Shown: positions 1 through 8,137 of the stretch, in pieces
How positions within the stretch are numbered: the first letter of the stretch is position 1
Layout of the letters: each line of letters begins with the position of its first letter
Assembly: GCA_021650895.1 (NCBI GenBank)
Contig: CP091278.1
Span: 2,447,659-2,511,658 of the forward strand
DNA: 64,000 nucleotides
Direction: 5' to 3'
From: Candidatus Jettenia sp.
Lineage (GTDB): Bacteria > Planctomycetota > Brocadiia > Brocadiales > Brocadiaceae
Position numbers and translations under genes: made by a program
Notes under the pieces: model-generated
Told to the model about the DNA's origin: nothing
Database searches by the model: none
Seen by the model: the letters and a program-made list of their open reading frames with translations, nothing else

Positions 1-1892
1 ACGAAGGCAAAGAAGTAAAAGGCGCAGAAATTCTCTGGCAAGGGAGAAGGCTATTCGAAGAGCTTGGATGCCATGGATGTCACGAAACAATGGGTTTCGG
101 TAAAGATAAACACAGAATGATAGGTCCTGGTCTGAGAAATATAAAGAATAAAGTAAAACCTGACTGGATTACGAAATGGATAAAGGATCCAAAATCCTTC
201 CGCCCTACCACGTTGATGCCCAATTTCAAACTCTCAGAAGAGGAATCTCAATCCATAGCAGCTTATCTGTGGCAACATGCAGACGAGAGAAATATACATG
301 ATGAGGTACCCAAATTTGATGAGGGACAATTATCTCGTGGAGATTTTATCTTTGAGCATATTGGATGCATGGCATGCCATTCTTATGAGAAAGATACAGA
401 GCATGGATTTGCACCTAATCTGGCAAAAATAGGAGAGAAGATAAACTATGGGTATTTGGTAGAGTGGATTATGAACCCGAAAGGAAAAGAGCCGCTCACC
501 CGTATGCCAAACTTCAGGCTTAATCAGGAAAAAGCAAGTTTGGTTGCTGGATACCTGATAAGTAAGACAGCTATGGGTTTTACAAGAGAAGGATTAACAG
601 ATGTGGCGTGGTTAGAGGATAAGGAACGGGCACGTGCAGGAGAGGCCTTGATTAAGAAATATGGTTGTTTTAGCTGTCATGAAATACAGGGTATGGAAGG
701 GCAAGGTAAGATTGGAGTCGAATTATCGGCTATCGGGTCTAAACATGTCGAATTACTCGATTTTGGACTTTTGGAAAAAAAGATATTGGGCGAAGTTGGG
801 CTTAAGCATATCTCAGAGAATATAGGTGAGGCAAGGCGGGCATGGCTACGGGCAAAATTGCAAGATCCGAGACAATTTGATAAAGGAAAGTACAAAAAAC
901 CTGAGGATCAATTGAAGATGCCTGATTTCGAATTAACGGGTGAAGAAGTAGAATCATTGCTCGTGCTGCTCACCGGACTGAGAGAGGAAAAACTTCCCGA
1001 TGTGTATATCGATAGGCTCACAGAGAGCGAACGGGGCATAACAGAGGGGAAGAGACTCATTGGAAAGTACCATTGTACCGGATGCCATCAGCTTGATGTA
1101 GACAGATTGTATGTTGACGGAGGAATAGAACTTACGGGAATGGTAAAGCTGGATGAGGAAGATGGGGTATATTTTCAACTTATGGAAGATAGCGGTGAAC
1201 TTAAGCAAAAGGCGGGCGAGACTGTCTTCATTGATAAAGAACAAATTGTACGTAAGGAATGGGCTAAGAAGGTTGATTTTGCATCGTCGATTATAGAATA
1301 CCATGTCGATAATGAGGGTCTTGTGCCTGAAGAGGCAAGGGTATTCGCTCCGCCCTTGTTATATGGTGAAGGTAAGAAGGTTCAGCCTGCGTGGGCATTT
1401 GAATTCTTAAAAGATCCCATAGATCTGAGGCCATGGCTGGATGTAAAGATGCCGTCGTTTAGTTTACCAAATGAGGAGGCTGCCAGCCTTGTCAGATTTT
1501 TTGCTATGAGGGAAAACGAAGAGTATCCTTATGAGTATGTAGCCGAAACAAAGAAAGAGTATAGAGAGGAAAAAGAGGCAAGATCACCGGGTTATCTCTT
1601 AGCAGCAAAGAAGCTATTTGAATCCAAAGATGTCAACTGTACATTATGTCATGTAAAAGGAGAAAAAATGCCGGAAGGTGACCCAACGGGCTGGGCGCCT
1701 GATCTTATGCTTGCCAGGACAAGATTAAAACCGGACTGGATAAAGAGGTGGTTGCTTGATCCGCAATCAATCCAGCCAGGCACAAAAATGCCAAAGTTTT
1801 TCAGAGAGGGAGAGTTCCAGGATTATATTCCGGGAACACCACAGGAACAAGCAGAAGCAATGAAGGATTATTTAATGAATCTACAGGAATAG
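1..1892 (+). CDS. Multihaem cytochrome c, tandem Met-ligated domains (5' end outside window)
   Basis: The reading frame is open from the first bases (codons begin at base 3), so the gene starts upstream. Five CxxCH haem sites are visible: CHGCH at 69-83, CMACH at 366-380, CFSCH at 666-680, CTGCH at 1074-1088 and CTLCH at 1638-1652. Each is followed by a Met-Pro-x-Phe segment (MPNF, MPNF, MPDF, MPSF, MPKF), a good candidate for the distal Met ligand, so this is a string of class I-like mono-haem domains. That differs from bis-His multihaem proteins such as hydroxylamine oxidoreductase. CxxCH maturation takes place outside the cytoplasm, so a soluble or membrane-associated electron carrier there is inferred. 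A signal peptide cannot be seen because the start is missing. The partner enzyme is unknown. Confidence 0.9.
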   Translation, partial: EGKEVKGAEILWQGRRLFEELGCHGCHETMGFGKDKHRMIGPGLRNIKNKVKPDWITKWIKDPKSFRPTTLMPNFKLSEEESQSIAAYLWQHADERNIHDEVPKFDEGQLSRGDFIFEHIGCMACHSYEKDTEHGFAPNLAKIGEKINYGYLVEWIMNPKGKEPLTRMPNFRLNQEKASLVAGYLISKTAMGFTREGLTDVAWLEDKERARAGEALIKKYGCFSCHEIQGMEGQGKIGVELSAIGSKHVELLDFGLLEKKILGEVGLKHISENIGEARRAWLRAKLQDPRQFDKGKYKKPEDQLKMPDFELTGEEVESLLVLLTGLREEKLPDVYIDRLTESERGITEGKRLIGKYHCTGCHQLDVDRLYVDGGIELTGMVKLDEEDGVYFQLMEDSGELKQKAGETVFIDKEQIVRKEWAKKVDFASSIIEYHVDNEGLVPEEARVFAPPLLYGEGKKVQPAWAFEFLKDPIDLRPWLDVKMPSFSLPNEEAASLVRFFAMRENEEYPYEYVAETKKEYREEKEARSPGYLLAAKKLFESKDVNCTLCHVKGEKMPEGDPTGWAPDLMLARTRLKPDWIKRWLLDPQSIQPGTKMPKFFREGEFQDYIPGTPQEQAEAMKDYLMNLQE

Positions 1893-1904
1893 TATCTCTT
1901 TGGT

Positions 1905-1976
1905 GGATTTGCTCCGCTTAGTCCACCCTACTCATTACGGAACCACGGAGCAGGGTGGATGAGACGAAGTGGATCC
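1905..1976. repeat. Imperfect inverted repeat downstream of the cytochrome gene
   Basis: Bases 1905-1929 and 1952-1976 are imperfect inverted copies of each other, closing on the perfect pair tccaccct/agggtgga. The element lies between two convergent genes. It could be a small mobile repeat remnant or act as a bidirectional terminator; there is no T-run directly after it. Confidence 0.5.
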
Positions 1977-2055
1977 TCCATTCCGGACAATCTCGGGAAA
2001 AATGGTTTCTTACCATAACATCAGCATAACATCGTGCAGAGTTTAAACTGGATTG

Positions 2056-3201
2056 TTATTTTTTGCTTACCAGCAATGATTGCACTTTCGATAATCCTTT
2101 ACCTGGTTCCACAGGATATCCTGCCTCATAAAGTCCTTTTTCAAGGGCGGCAATGGCAACAATAATATCGAAATCATTTACATAACCCATATGACCGATA
2201 CGGATCATCTTCCCTTTTAATTCATCTTGTCCGCCGGTAAAGGTTACCCCCGTTTCATCGCGTAATTTTTTGATAATCTTATCAACATCTATTCCTGTTG
2301 GCGCCTTAATAGCAGTTAATACATTGCTTGCATATTCCCCAGCAAAGAGTTCCAACCCAAGCGCCTTTGCGCCTTCTCTTGTGGCATGAGCAAGGCGGGC
2401 ATGCCTCTTCCATACATTCTCAATCCCTTCCTTTTTGATCATATTCAGGGCTGCCTTCATAGCCATAACCAGCGAAACGGCAGGGGTAAAAGGGGTTGTT
2501 TTGTCTTTTAACTCTTTTCTCATCTTCCTGAAATCCCAGTAATATCTGGGTAAATCGGCCTTTTCTATCACACTCCAGGCGCTATTGTTAACACAAACAA
2601 AGGCCAGGCCGGGCGGCATCATACATCCTTTCTGTGATCCGGTAATAGCGACATCGATATTCCATTCGTCCATCAACAATTGATGGACACCGATTCCGGT
2701 AATGGCATCGACAACGAGCAAGGCCCCGTGTTTCTTTACGATAGGGGAAATAGACTTTATATCGTGGACAACACCCGTAGATGTTTCACATTGAGTTGTA
2801 AATACTACGTTAATTCCCTGAGTCTTATTGAGAGCAGTCTCAATATCTTGTGGATTTACAGCCTTCCCGTTTTCAACATCAATCGTAATGGTCTCAATGC
2901 CAAAGCATTTACATAGCTCTGCCCAGCGTTCACCAAATTTTCCGCTGACAACTACCAGCGCCTTATTTCCTCTGGATAAAACATTCGCAACACACGCCTC
3001 CATAGCACCCGTTCCGGAAGACATAAGGGTAAAGACATCTCCTGTCTTCGTCTGAAACAGGTATTTTAAGTCCTCGCTCACCTCGTAAAATATTTGAGAG
3101 AATTGTGGCGTCCTATGATGGATCATTGATTGTGCTTCGGCCAGCGCTACTTCAGGTGGCACCATGGTTGGGCCTGGCGTAAACAGATAATTCTTCTTCA
3201 T
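2056..3201 (-). CDS. Class V PLP aminotransferase (alanine/serine-glyoxylate aminotransferase family)
   Basis: The 381-residue protein has the family's usual length. It opens with the FTPGPTMVPPEV segment typical of serine- or alanine-glyoxylate aminotransferases and of the homologues misnamed soluble hydrogenase 42 kDa subunit. The PLP lysine lies in ITGSQKGCMMPPG, and SSGTGAMEA near residue 63 fits the cofactor phosphate-binding loop. The expected reaction is transfer of an amino group between serine or alanine and glyoxylate or pyruvate; the true substrate cannot be read from the sequence. An AAGGATAGAG ribosome site precedes the ATG. The gene stands alone and is convergent with the cytochrome gene. 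Confidence 0.88.
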   Translation of the reverse strand: MKKNYLFTPGPTMVPPEVALAEAQSMIHHRTPQFSQIFYEVSEDLKYLFQTKTGDVFTLMSSGTGAMEACVANVLSRGNKALVVVSGKFGERWAELCKCFGIETITIDVENGKAVNPQDIETALNKTQGINVVFTTQCETSTGVVHDIKSISPIVKKHGALLVVDAITGIGVHQLLMDEWNIDVAITGSQKGCMMPPGLAFVCVNNSAWSVIEKADLPRYYWDFRKMRKELKDKTTPFTPAVSLVMAMKAALNMIKKEGIENVWKRHARLAHATREGAKALGLELFAGEYASNVLTAIKAPTGIDVDKIIKKLRDETGVTFTGGQDELKGKMIRIGHMGYVNDFDIIVAIAALEKGLYEAGYPVEPGKGLSKVQSLLVSKK

Positions 3202-3639
3202 TCTCTATCCTTTCACTTATCTTGTAGCGCCGACCTGGATATCAGCCAATAATGGGAACATCCCCCTGCGCTACTTATTATTCTTTTACTCTCTTAATTA
3301 CGATGGTAAATATCCTCAGAGAGGAAATGAACCAAAGCTGAATCCAAAATAGGATTCGAAGAAAAATTATTATATGAAAACGAAAAAAAGAGTCAAGGGA
3401 TAAAACCAGAGGCGATGGTTCTTCCTGTGACCTTCGTTAGCTATCTCATGATTACAAAGATACCAAATATGAGAAAGAATTAAAGAATTTTGATAGAAAA
3501 TTAATCGCTGAAAATTCGTATTATAACTACATCATTCTCCCGCTTTTTAGTATCTTTATACCCTGACAGATCAATATTTACAAGATTTTCAACCTGTTTT
3601 TAATTGTACAGCACACATATTTTATCTTATACTTTATTT
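3202..3639. other. Intergenic, 438 bp, divergent promoter region
   Basis: AT-rich spacer between divergently transcribed genes (aminotransferase leftward, helicase rightward). It must hold both promoters. I see no RNA gene, strong hairpin or credible small ORF in it. Confidence 0.5.
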
Positions 3640-6195
3640 ATGAAAACGACAAAATGGTTAGCCGGAAATTTTATAGAGCCTGAAGCTCTGTCTTCTATTC
3701 AAGACGCCATTAAAAAGGCAGGCGGAAATGAGATATTCCTGATTGGCAAACTTAACGAAGAACTTTTGGTAATTGATGTTGATGTTTATGCTATGGGAAA
3801 TAAGAATGCTGTCCCGGCTATTACCAAAGATGCAAAATATGGGGATGTAATTATTCACAATCACCCGGATGGTATCTTAGATCCGTCCGATGCAGACATC
3901 GAAATTGCTTCATGTATGGGGGCATTAGGAGTGGGATTCTATATCACAGATAACCAGGTAAAGTATCTGTATCCTGTGGTGAAGGTAAAGAAAAAACCTC
4001 TGTATGAAGAGCTCAATTTTAAAGAGCTTTTGGGGCAATTTCTGCCCGGGGGAAATTTTGCTCAACAGCTACCGCGCTATGAGTACCGCGAACAACAAAT
4101 CGAGATGTTAAAATCGGTAATCAATGCCTTTAATTGCCATAAGATTGCCCTCATTGAAGCAGGCACAGGAACTGGTAAATCTCTCGCATACCTTGTTCCG
4201 GCAGTGTTTTGGAGCATAAAAAATCAGGAGCGGGTAGTAATTTCTACCAATACAATAAACCTGCAGGAACAGTTGATTGAAAAAGATATACCGATAGTGC
4301 AGAAGTGTTGTGGATTGAATTTTAAGAGCGTCCTGGTAAAAGGAAGGAATAATTACCTTTGCCTTAGAAAGGTTTATAATTTACGCTCCGAGGGTGGCAC
4401 GCTGATTGAAGACAGTGACAGACAGCAATTGAATACCCTATTAGAGTGGGCTGTAAAGACACGGGATGGGAGCAAGGCAGACCTGAATTTCATACCCCGT
4501 GAGGATGCCTGGGAATTGATACAATCAGAGGCAGACCAATGTACACGGTTGAAGTGCCAGTTTTATGATGCATGCTTCTTTTATATTGCACGGAGAAACG
4601 CAGCCAGTGCTGATGTTCTTGTCATAAACCATTATCTTTTAATGGCTGACCTGATTGTGCGTCAGGAATCGAAGGGCTACGAAGGTGTAGCTATCTTGCC
4701 ACCCTTCAAAAAAATCATCATAGATGAGGCGCATCATTTAGAAACCGTGGTAACAAGTAACCTGAGTAGTGTAATCTCACGGTTAAGAATAACAAAACTA
4801 CTGGGAAGATTAATTAATCTAAAAGATGCAAGGAAAGGTCTTTTACAGCACATCAAAGGCAAACTAAAAGAAGTAAGCTCAGATCATGACAAATCCATAG
4901 CAATGGATATTGCTGACAAAATCAACGCAGAAATCATTGAAGCAAGACAGCATCTCTATAACGCGGTCCTGGAAGTCTTTGAGGATATCTCCCATGCCGT
5001 AGGTAATTATATTGTAAACGCTGGTTTACAAAAAGATAAAAATGAAGAAATGAAACTCCGTATAACTACACACTTCGCTTCCACAGACCTGTGGCATGCT
5101 GGTATAGAAGTAAAGCTTAAGTCATTATGTATAGAGATCCATAAATTTACCCTATTGTTAAAGACAGTATTAGATAAGATAGGAGAATTATCCAAAAAGT
5201 CACAGGATATTTTATCATCAGTATTCATAGATATTGTATCGTGTAAGATGCGTTTAAAAATGGTGGCACATGATATATCTTTTTTTATCACCACGGACGA
5301 AAAGTTTTGCAAGTGGATAGAAATCAAAAGATACAAAAAAAATCCCATTATCCGGTTTTGTACAGCGCCTCTTTCCGTTTCTGATGGTTTGAAGGCCTGC
5401 CTCTATGATAATTACTCTACAATACTATTGACATCAGCTACATTAGCAGTCAACAATAATTTTACGTTTTTTAAAGAGAATATTGGTCTGAATCAAATCA
5501 CAGAAGATCGATTGTCTGAATTGATGCTCCGCTCTCCATTTGATTATAAAAAGCAGGTTATTGTTGGCATTCCCACAGATATTTCAGAGCCTAATGGCTC
5601 TGGTTATGCATTGGCGCTCGAGCACAATATTTTTAAGACTATAGAAATTTCCGAAGGAAGGGCATTAATCCTGTTTACCTCTTATAACCTTCTTGATAAT
5701 CTTTATCAAAAACTAGAACCGCGGATTACACATATGGGGTATACCTGTTTAAAACAAGGAATGGATAACCGCCACAGTCTCCTTGATACTTTCAAAAAAG
5801 ATAAGACGTCCGTTCTTTTTGCTACCGATAGTTTTTGGGAAGGGATTGATGTTAAAGGAGATGCTCTGGAATGTGTTATCCTCACCAGATTACCTTTTAA
5901 AGTACCAACAGAACCTATTATTGAAGCACGGGCAGAAGCTATTGAGAATTCCGGCGGTGATGCTTTCTATAATTATTCTTTACCTATGGCTGTAATTAAA
6001 TTTAAACAGGGTTTTGGAAGGCTTATACGGAGCCGCGATGATAAAGGGGTAGTGGTTATTTTTGATAGTCGAGTGGTTACCAAGAGGTATGGACATATAT
6101 TTCTCGAATCCCTTCCCGATATAAGATGTATTAAGGATAAAGGAGAGGTTGTTTTTCGAGAAATGAAAGAATTCCTGGCGCGATCTCTTCGTTAA
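3640..6195 (+). CDS. DinG/XPD-type helicase with N-terminal JAMM (RadC/MPN-like) domain
   Basis: Residues about 1-115 form a JAB/MPN-like domain with a complete zinc motif: His73-x-His75, Ser83 and Asp86 give HxHx7SxxD, inside HNHPDG as in RadC. The rest is a superfamily 2 DinG/XPD helicase. It has Walker A AGTGTGKS (about 174-181), DEAH in IIIDEAHHLE (about 362) and four cysteines between the two (YLC, DQC, LKC, DAC) placed like the XPD-family 4Fe-4S cluster. Motifs V and VI are SFWEGIDVKG and QGFGRLIRS. A TTG at 3604 would add 12 residues; the ATG at 3640 was preferred because homology-like sequence begins there. Neither has a strong ribosome site. A role in repair or nucleic-acid unwinding is inferred from family. 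Confidence 0.9.
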   Translation: MKTTKWLAGNFIEPEALSSIQDAIKKAGGNEIFLIGKLNEELLVIDVDVYAMGNKNAVPAITKDAKYGDVIIHNHPDGILDPSDADIEIASCMGALGVGFYITDNQVKYLYPVVKVKKKPLYEELNFKELLGQFLPGGNFAQQLPRYEYREQQIEMLKSVINAFNCHKIALIEAGTGTGKSLAYLVPAVFWSIKNQERVVISTNTINLQEQLIEKDIPIVQKCCGLNFKSVLVKGRNNYLCLRKVYNLRSEGGTLIEDSDRQQLNTLLEWAVKTRDGSKADLNFIPREDAWELIQSEADQCTRLKCQFYDACFFYIARRNAASADVLVINHYLLMADLIVRQESKGYEGVAILPPFKKIIIDEAHHLETVVTSNLSSVISRLRITKLLGRLINLKDARKGLLQHIKGKLKEVSSDHDKSIAMDIADKINAEIIEARQHLYNAVLEVFEDISHAVGNYIVNAGLQKDKNEEMKLRITTHFASTDLWHAGIEVKLKSLCIEIHKFTLLLKTVLDKIGELSKKSQDILSSVFIDIVSCKMRLKMVAHDISFFITTDEKFCKWIEIKRYKKNPIIRFCTAPLSVSDGLKACLYDNYSTILLTSATLAVNNNFTFFKENIGLNQITEDRLSELMLRSPFDYKKQVIVGIPTDISEPNGSGYALALEHNIFKTIEISEGRALILFTSYNLLDNLYQKLEPRITHMGYTCLKQGMDNRHSLLDTFKKDKTSVLFATDSFWEGIDVKGDALECVILTRLPFKVPTEPIIEARAEAIENSGGDAFYNYSLPMAVIKFKQGFGRLIRSRDDKGVVVIFDSRVVTKRYGHIFLESLPDIRCIKDKGEVVFREMKEFLARSLR

Positions 6196-6394
6196 CCATG
6201 CAGATACACAGGATAGGTTAAGCTGTTGAGTAAGTAAGGGAAGGCCTTAGCCTTGCTTCTCCGCTTGTATTCGTCCTGCGAATAAGCTTGAATCTTACTA
6301 CTTGCCCGTTCATACAGGCGAATATAAGGTTCTTCCCTACTTCGAATCTTTAAACTATAGTGTCGAATAATTCATGATAGAGGAGGCAAAAACG

Positions 6395-7294
6395 ATGAAG
6401 ATACTTTTGACCGGCAGTACAGGTTTCGTTGGAAAGCAGTTATTACACGATTTGATCGATAATAATTATCAGGTTAGATGCCTTGTTAGACAGGGATCTG
6501 AGAACAAAATCACGAATTACAAAGATAAAAATATTGATATCGTATACGGTGATATTACCGATGCCCATAGTTTAGACGCTACACTAAAGGGGTGTGATGC
6601 GGTAATTAATCTTGTCGGTATTATTCGAGAGTTTCCCGGGAAAGGGATTACCTTTGAGAAACTCCATTATGAGGGTACAGCAAACCTTGTTACAGCAGCC
6701 AGAACACAAGGAATCAGACGGTTTATACACATGAGTGCATTGGGGGCACGGCTACAGGGAAAAACTCAATATCAACAAACCAAGTTTCGTGCGGAAGAAT
6801 TCGTGAGGGATAGTGGACTTGATTATACAATCTTTCGCCCTTCCATCATATTTGGACCTGGTGACAAATTTGTTAATCTGTTTGCCAATATGCTCAAAAC
6901 TCAACAATTTGTGCCTGTTGTGGGTAATGGAAAGTATAAGATGCAGCCCGTGGCGCTTGAAAATGTCTCATCAGGTTTTGTAAAATCGATAGGACAAAAA
7001 AATGCTATCGGTAAAACCTTCGAGATTGGAGGACCGGAGAAGATGGAATTCGATAAGCTTATTGATATCATAGGTGAAGTTCTCTGTTTACCACCATATA
7101 AGATTCATATTCCCGCGTTTATAATGCGTTGTATGGTAGAAATGTTCGATTGGATACCATCCTTCCCTATTACAACAGAGCAAATCACCATGCTTCTTGA
7201 GAGTAACGTTTGTGATGAGAGGCCGTTTTTTGAACATTTTGGTATTAAACCTATTGGCTTTAAGGAAGGAATATCTCAATACCTTCAAATATAA
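6395..7294 (+). CDS. NAD(P)-binding epimerase-like protein (SDR, NDUFA9/complex I-associated type)
   Basis: This is an atypical extended short-chain dehydrogenase of 299 residues. It opens with the Rossmann motif LLTGSTGFVGKQL, followed by VYGDITD and AVINLVGIIRE. MSALGA then YQQTKFRAEE replaces the classical YxxxK. The pattern resembles the NDUFA9-like and NmrA-like proteins, which often bind NAD(P)H without classical epimerase activity. The start at 6395 is chosen because AGGAGG lies 8 bases upstream; an in-frame ATG at 6374 precedes that site. The substrate is unknown; quinone, lipid or sugar-nucleotide roles are all possible. Confidence 0.82.
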   Translation: MKILLTGSTGFVGKQLLHDLIDNNYQVRCLVRQGSENKITNYKDKNIDIVYGDITDAHSLDATLKGCDAVINLVGIIREFPGKGITFEKLHYEGTANLVTAARTQGIRRFIHMSALGARLQGKTQYQQTKFRAEEFVRDSGLDYTIFRPSIIFGPGDKFVNLFANMLKTQQFVPVVGNGKYKMQPVALENVSSGFVKSIGQKNAIGKTFEIGGPEKMEFDKLIDIIGEVLCLPPYKIHIPAFIMRCMVEMFDWIPSFPITTEQITMLLESNVCDERPFFEHFGIKPIGFKEGISQYLQI

Positions 7295-7332
7295 GAATAG
7301 GCTCCATAGGATAATGAGGCTGCGATGAATAT

Positions 7333-7614
7333 TTGGAATGGATAGAGGTATGTGTTCGGTATTCACAAAGATTTTTCCGTGATTATCTTGACTCCATGAA
7401 TAAGGCATCTGATTCGATTTTTCACTATGTAAGCGATGCCTATGCTACGATTAAATCACTCTATGAAGAAGGAATACTTTACCCTATGCCCGAAAACAGG
7501 CCTAAAGCTCCCGCCCCCGTAACAGAAAAATATCCTGATCTGCTTGACGGCTTTTATGGCGAATTCTTGGCAAAAGGCGGAAATCCGAGCAGGATTGAGA
7601 AAAGGGGGAGATAA
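7333..7614 (+). CDS. Small hypothetical protein
   Basis: A 93-codon frame 38 bases after the epimerase-like gene, with a TTG start and no clear ribosome site; an internal ATG at 7396 is an alternative. The protein has an aromatic N-terminal half and a proline-rich stretch (PENRPKAPAPV). No family is recognised. Composition looks more protein-like than the overlapping frames, and it may be cotranscribed with the gene before it. Confidence 0.45.
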   Translation: MEWIEVCVRYSQRFFRDYLDSMNKASDSIFHYVSDAYATIKSLYEEGILYPMPENRPKAPAPVTEKYPDLLDGFYGEFLAKGGNPSRIEKRGR

Positions 7615-8137
7615 GTGAGTGTTTTGAAAGGGAAGGGTTTAGGGCTCTGTCAAAGGGGAAATAGACAGGAATTGTTAATTCTCTTTCCTCTTTCCGAAAC
7701 GAAAGAAATAACCTCATTATTTCCTATTTTCTCAATACTCATACATTTCCCCCCTTTTTAAATCACTTGCACATTTCCCCCTTTTTTAAAGGGGGATCAA
7801 TGGGGATTATGATATTACCCATTTACTACCCTTTTGGACTGCCCTTATCCATACCCCCTTATGATCCAACAATCCGTTCATTCTCGAATGTCTTTATCGG
7901 GAATTCATCTTGTGGAAGAAACAGGAAAGGCGACTGGATTCCCACTCCCCTTTCCACGCGGACAAGCTGCATGGGAATTACAGGAAGAATCATCGTTGTG
8001 TAAGTGATGGTAAATGTATTCAGGGAATGGTCTTGTCAATCCTCACTGGTCAACATGCTCGTAGCTACACAAAATATTGTTGGATCACAGGAGAGGCGAA
8101 CCTTGTGTTCGCGTCCACCTCTTATGCAAACAGCACA
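7615..8137. other. Intergenic, 523 bp, with palindromic repeat
   Basis: Apart from the C-run/G-run palindrome at 7776-7796, this spacer holds only overlapping short frames with no protein character. It separates convergent transcription of the small ORF and the histidine kinase. Confidence 0.5.
7776..7796. repeat. Palindrome tccccc-N-ggggga
   Basis: A perfect short inverted repeat with C5 and G5 arms around an AT centre. A partial second copy of the left arm lies just upstream near 7744-7762. It is probably a dispersed intergenic palindrome and could also end transcripts from either side. Confidence 0.55.
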
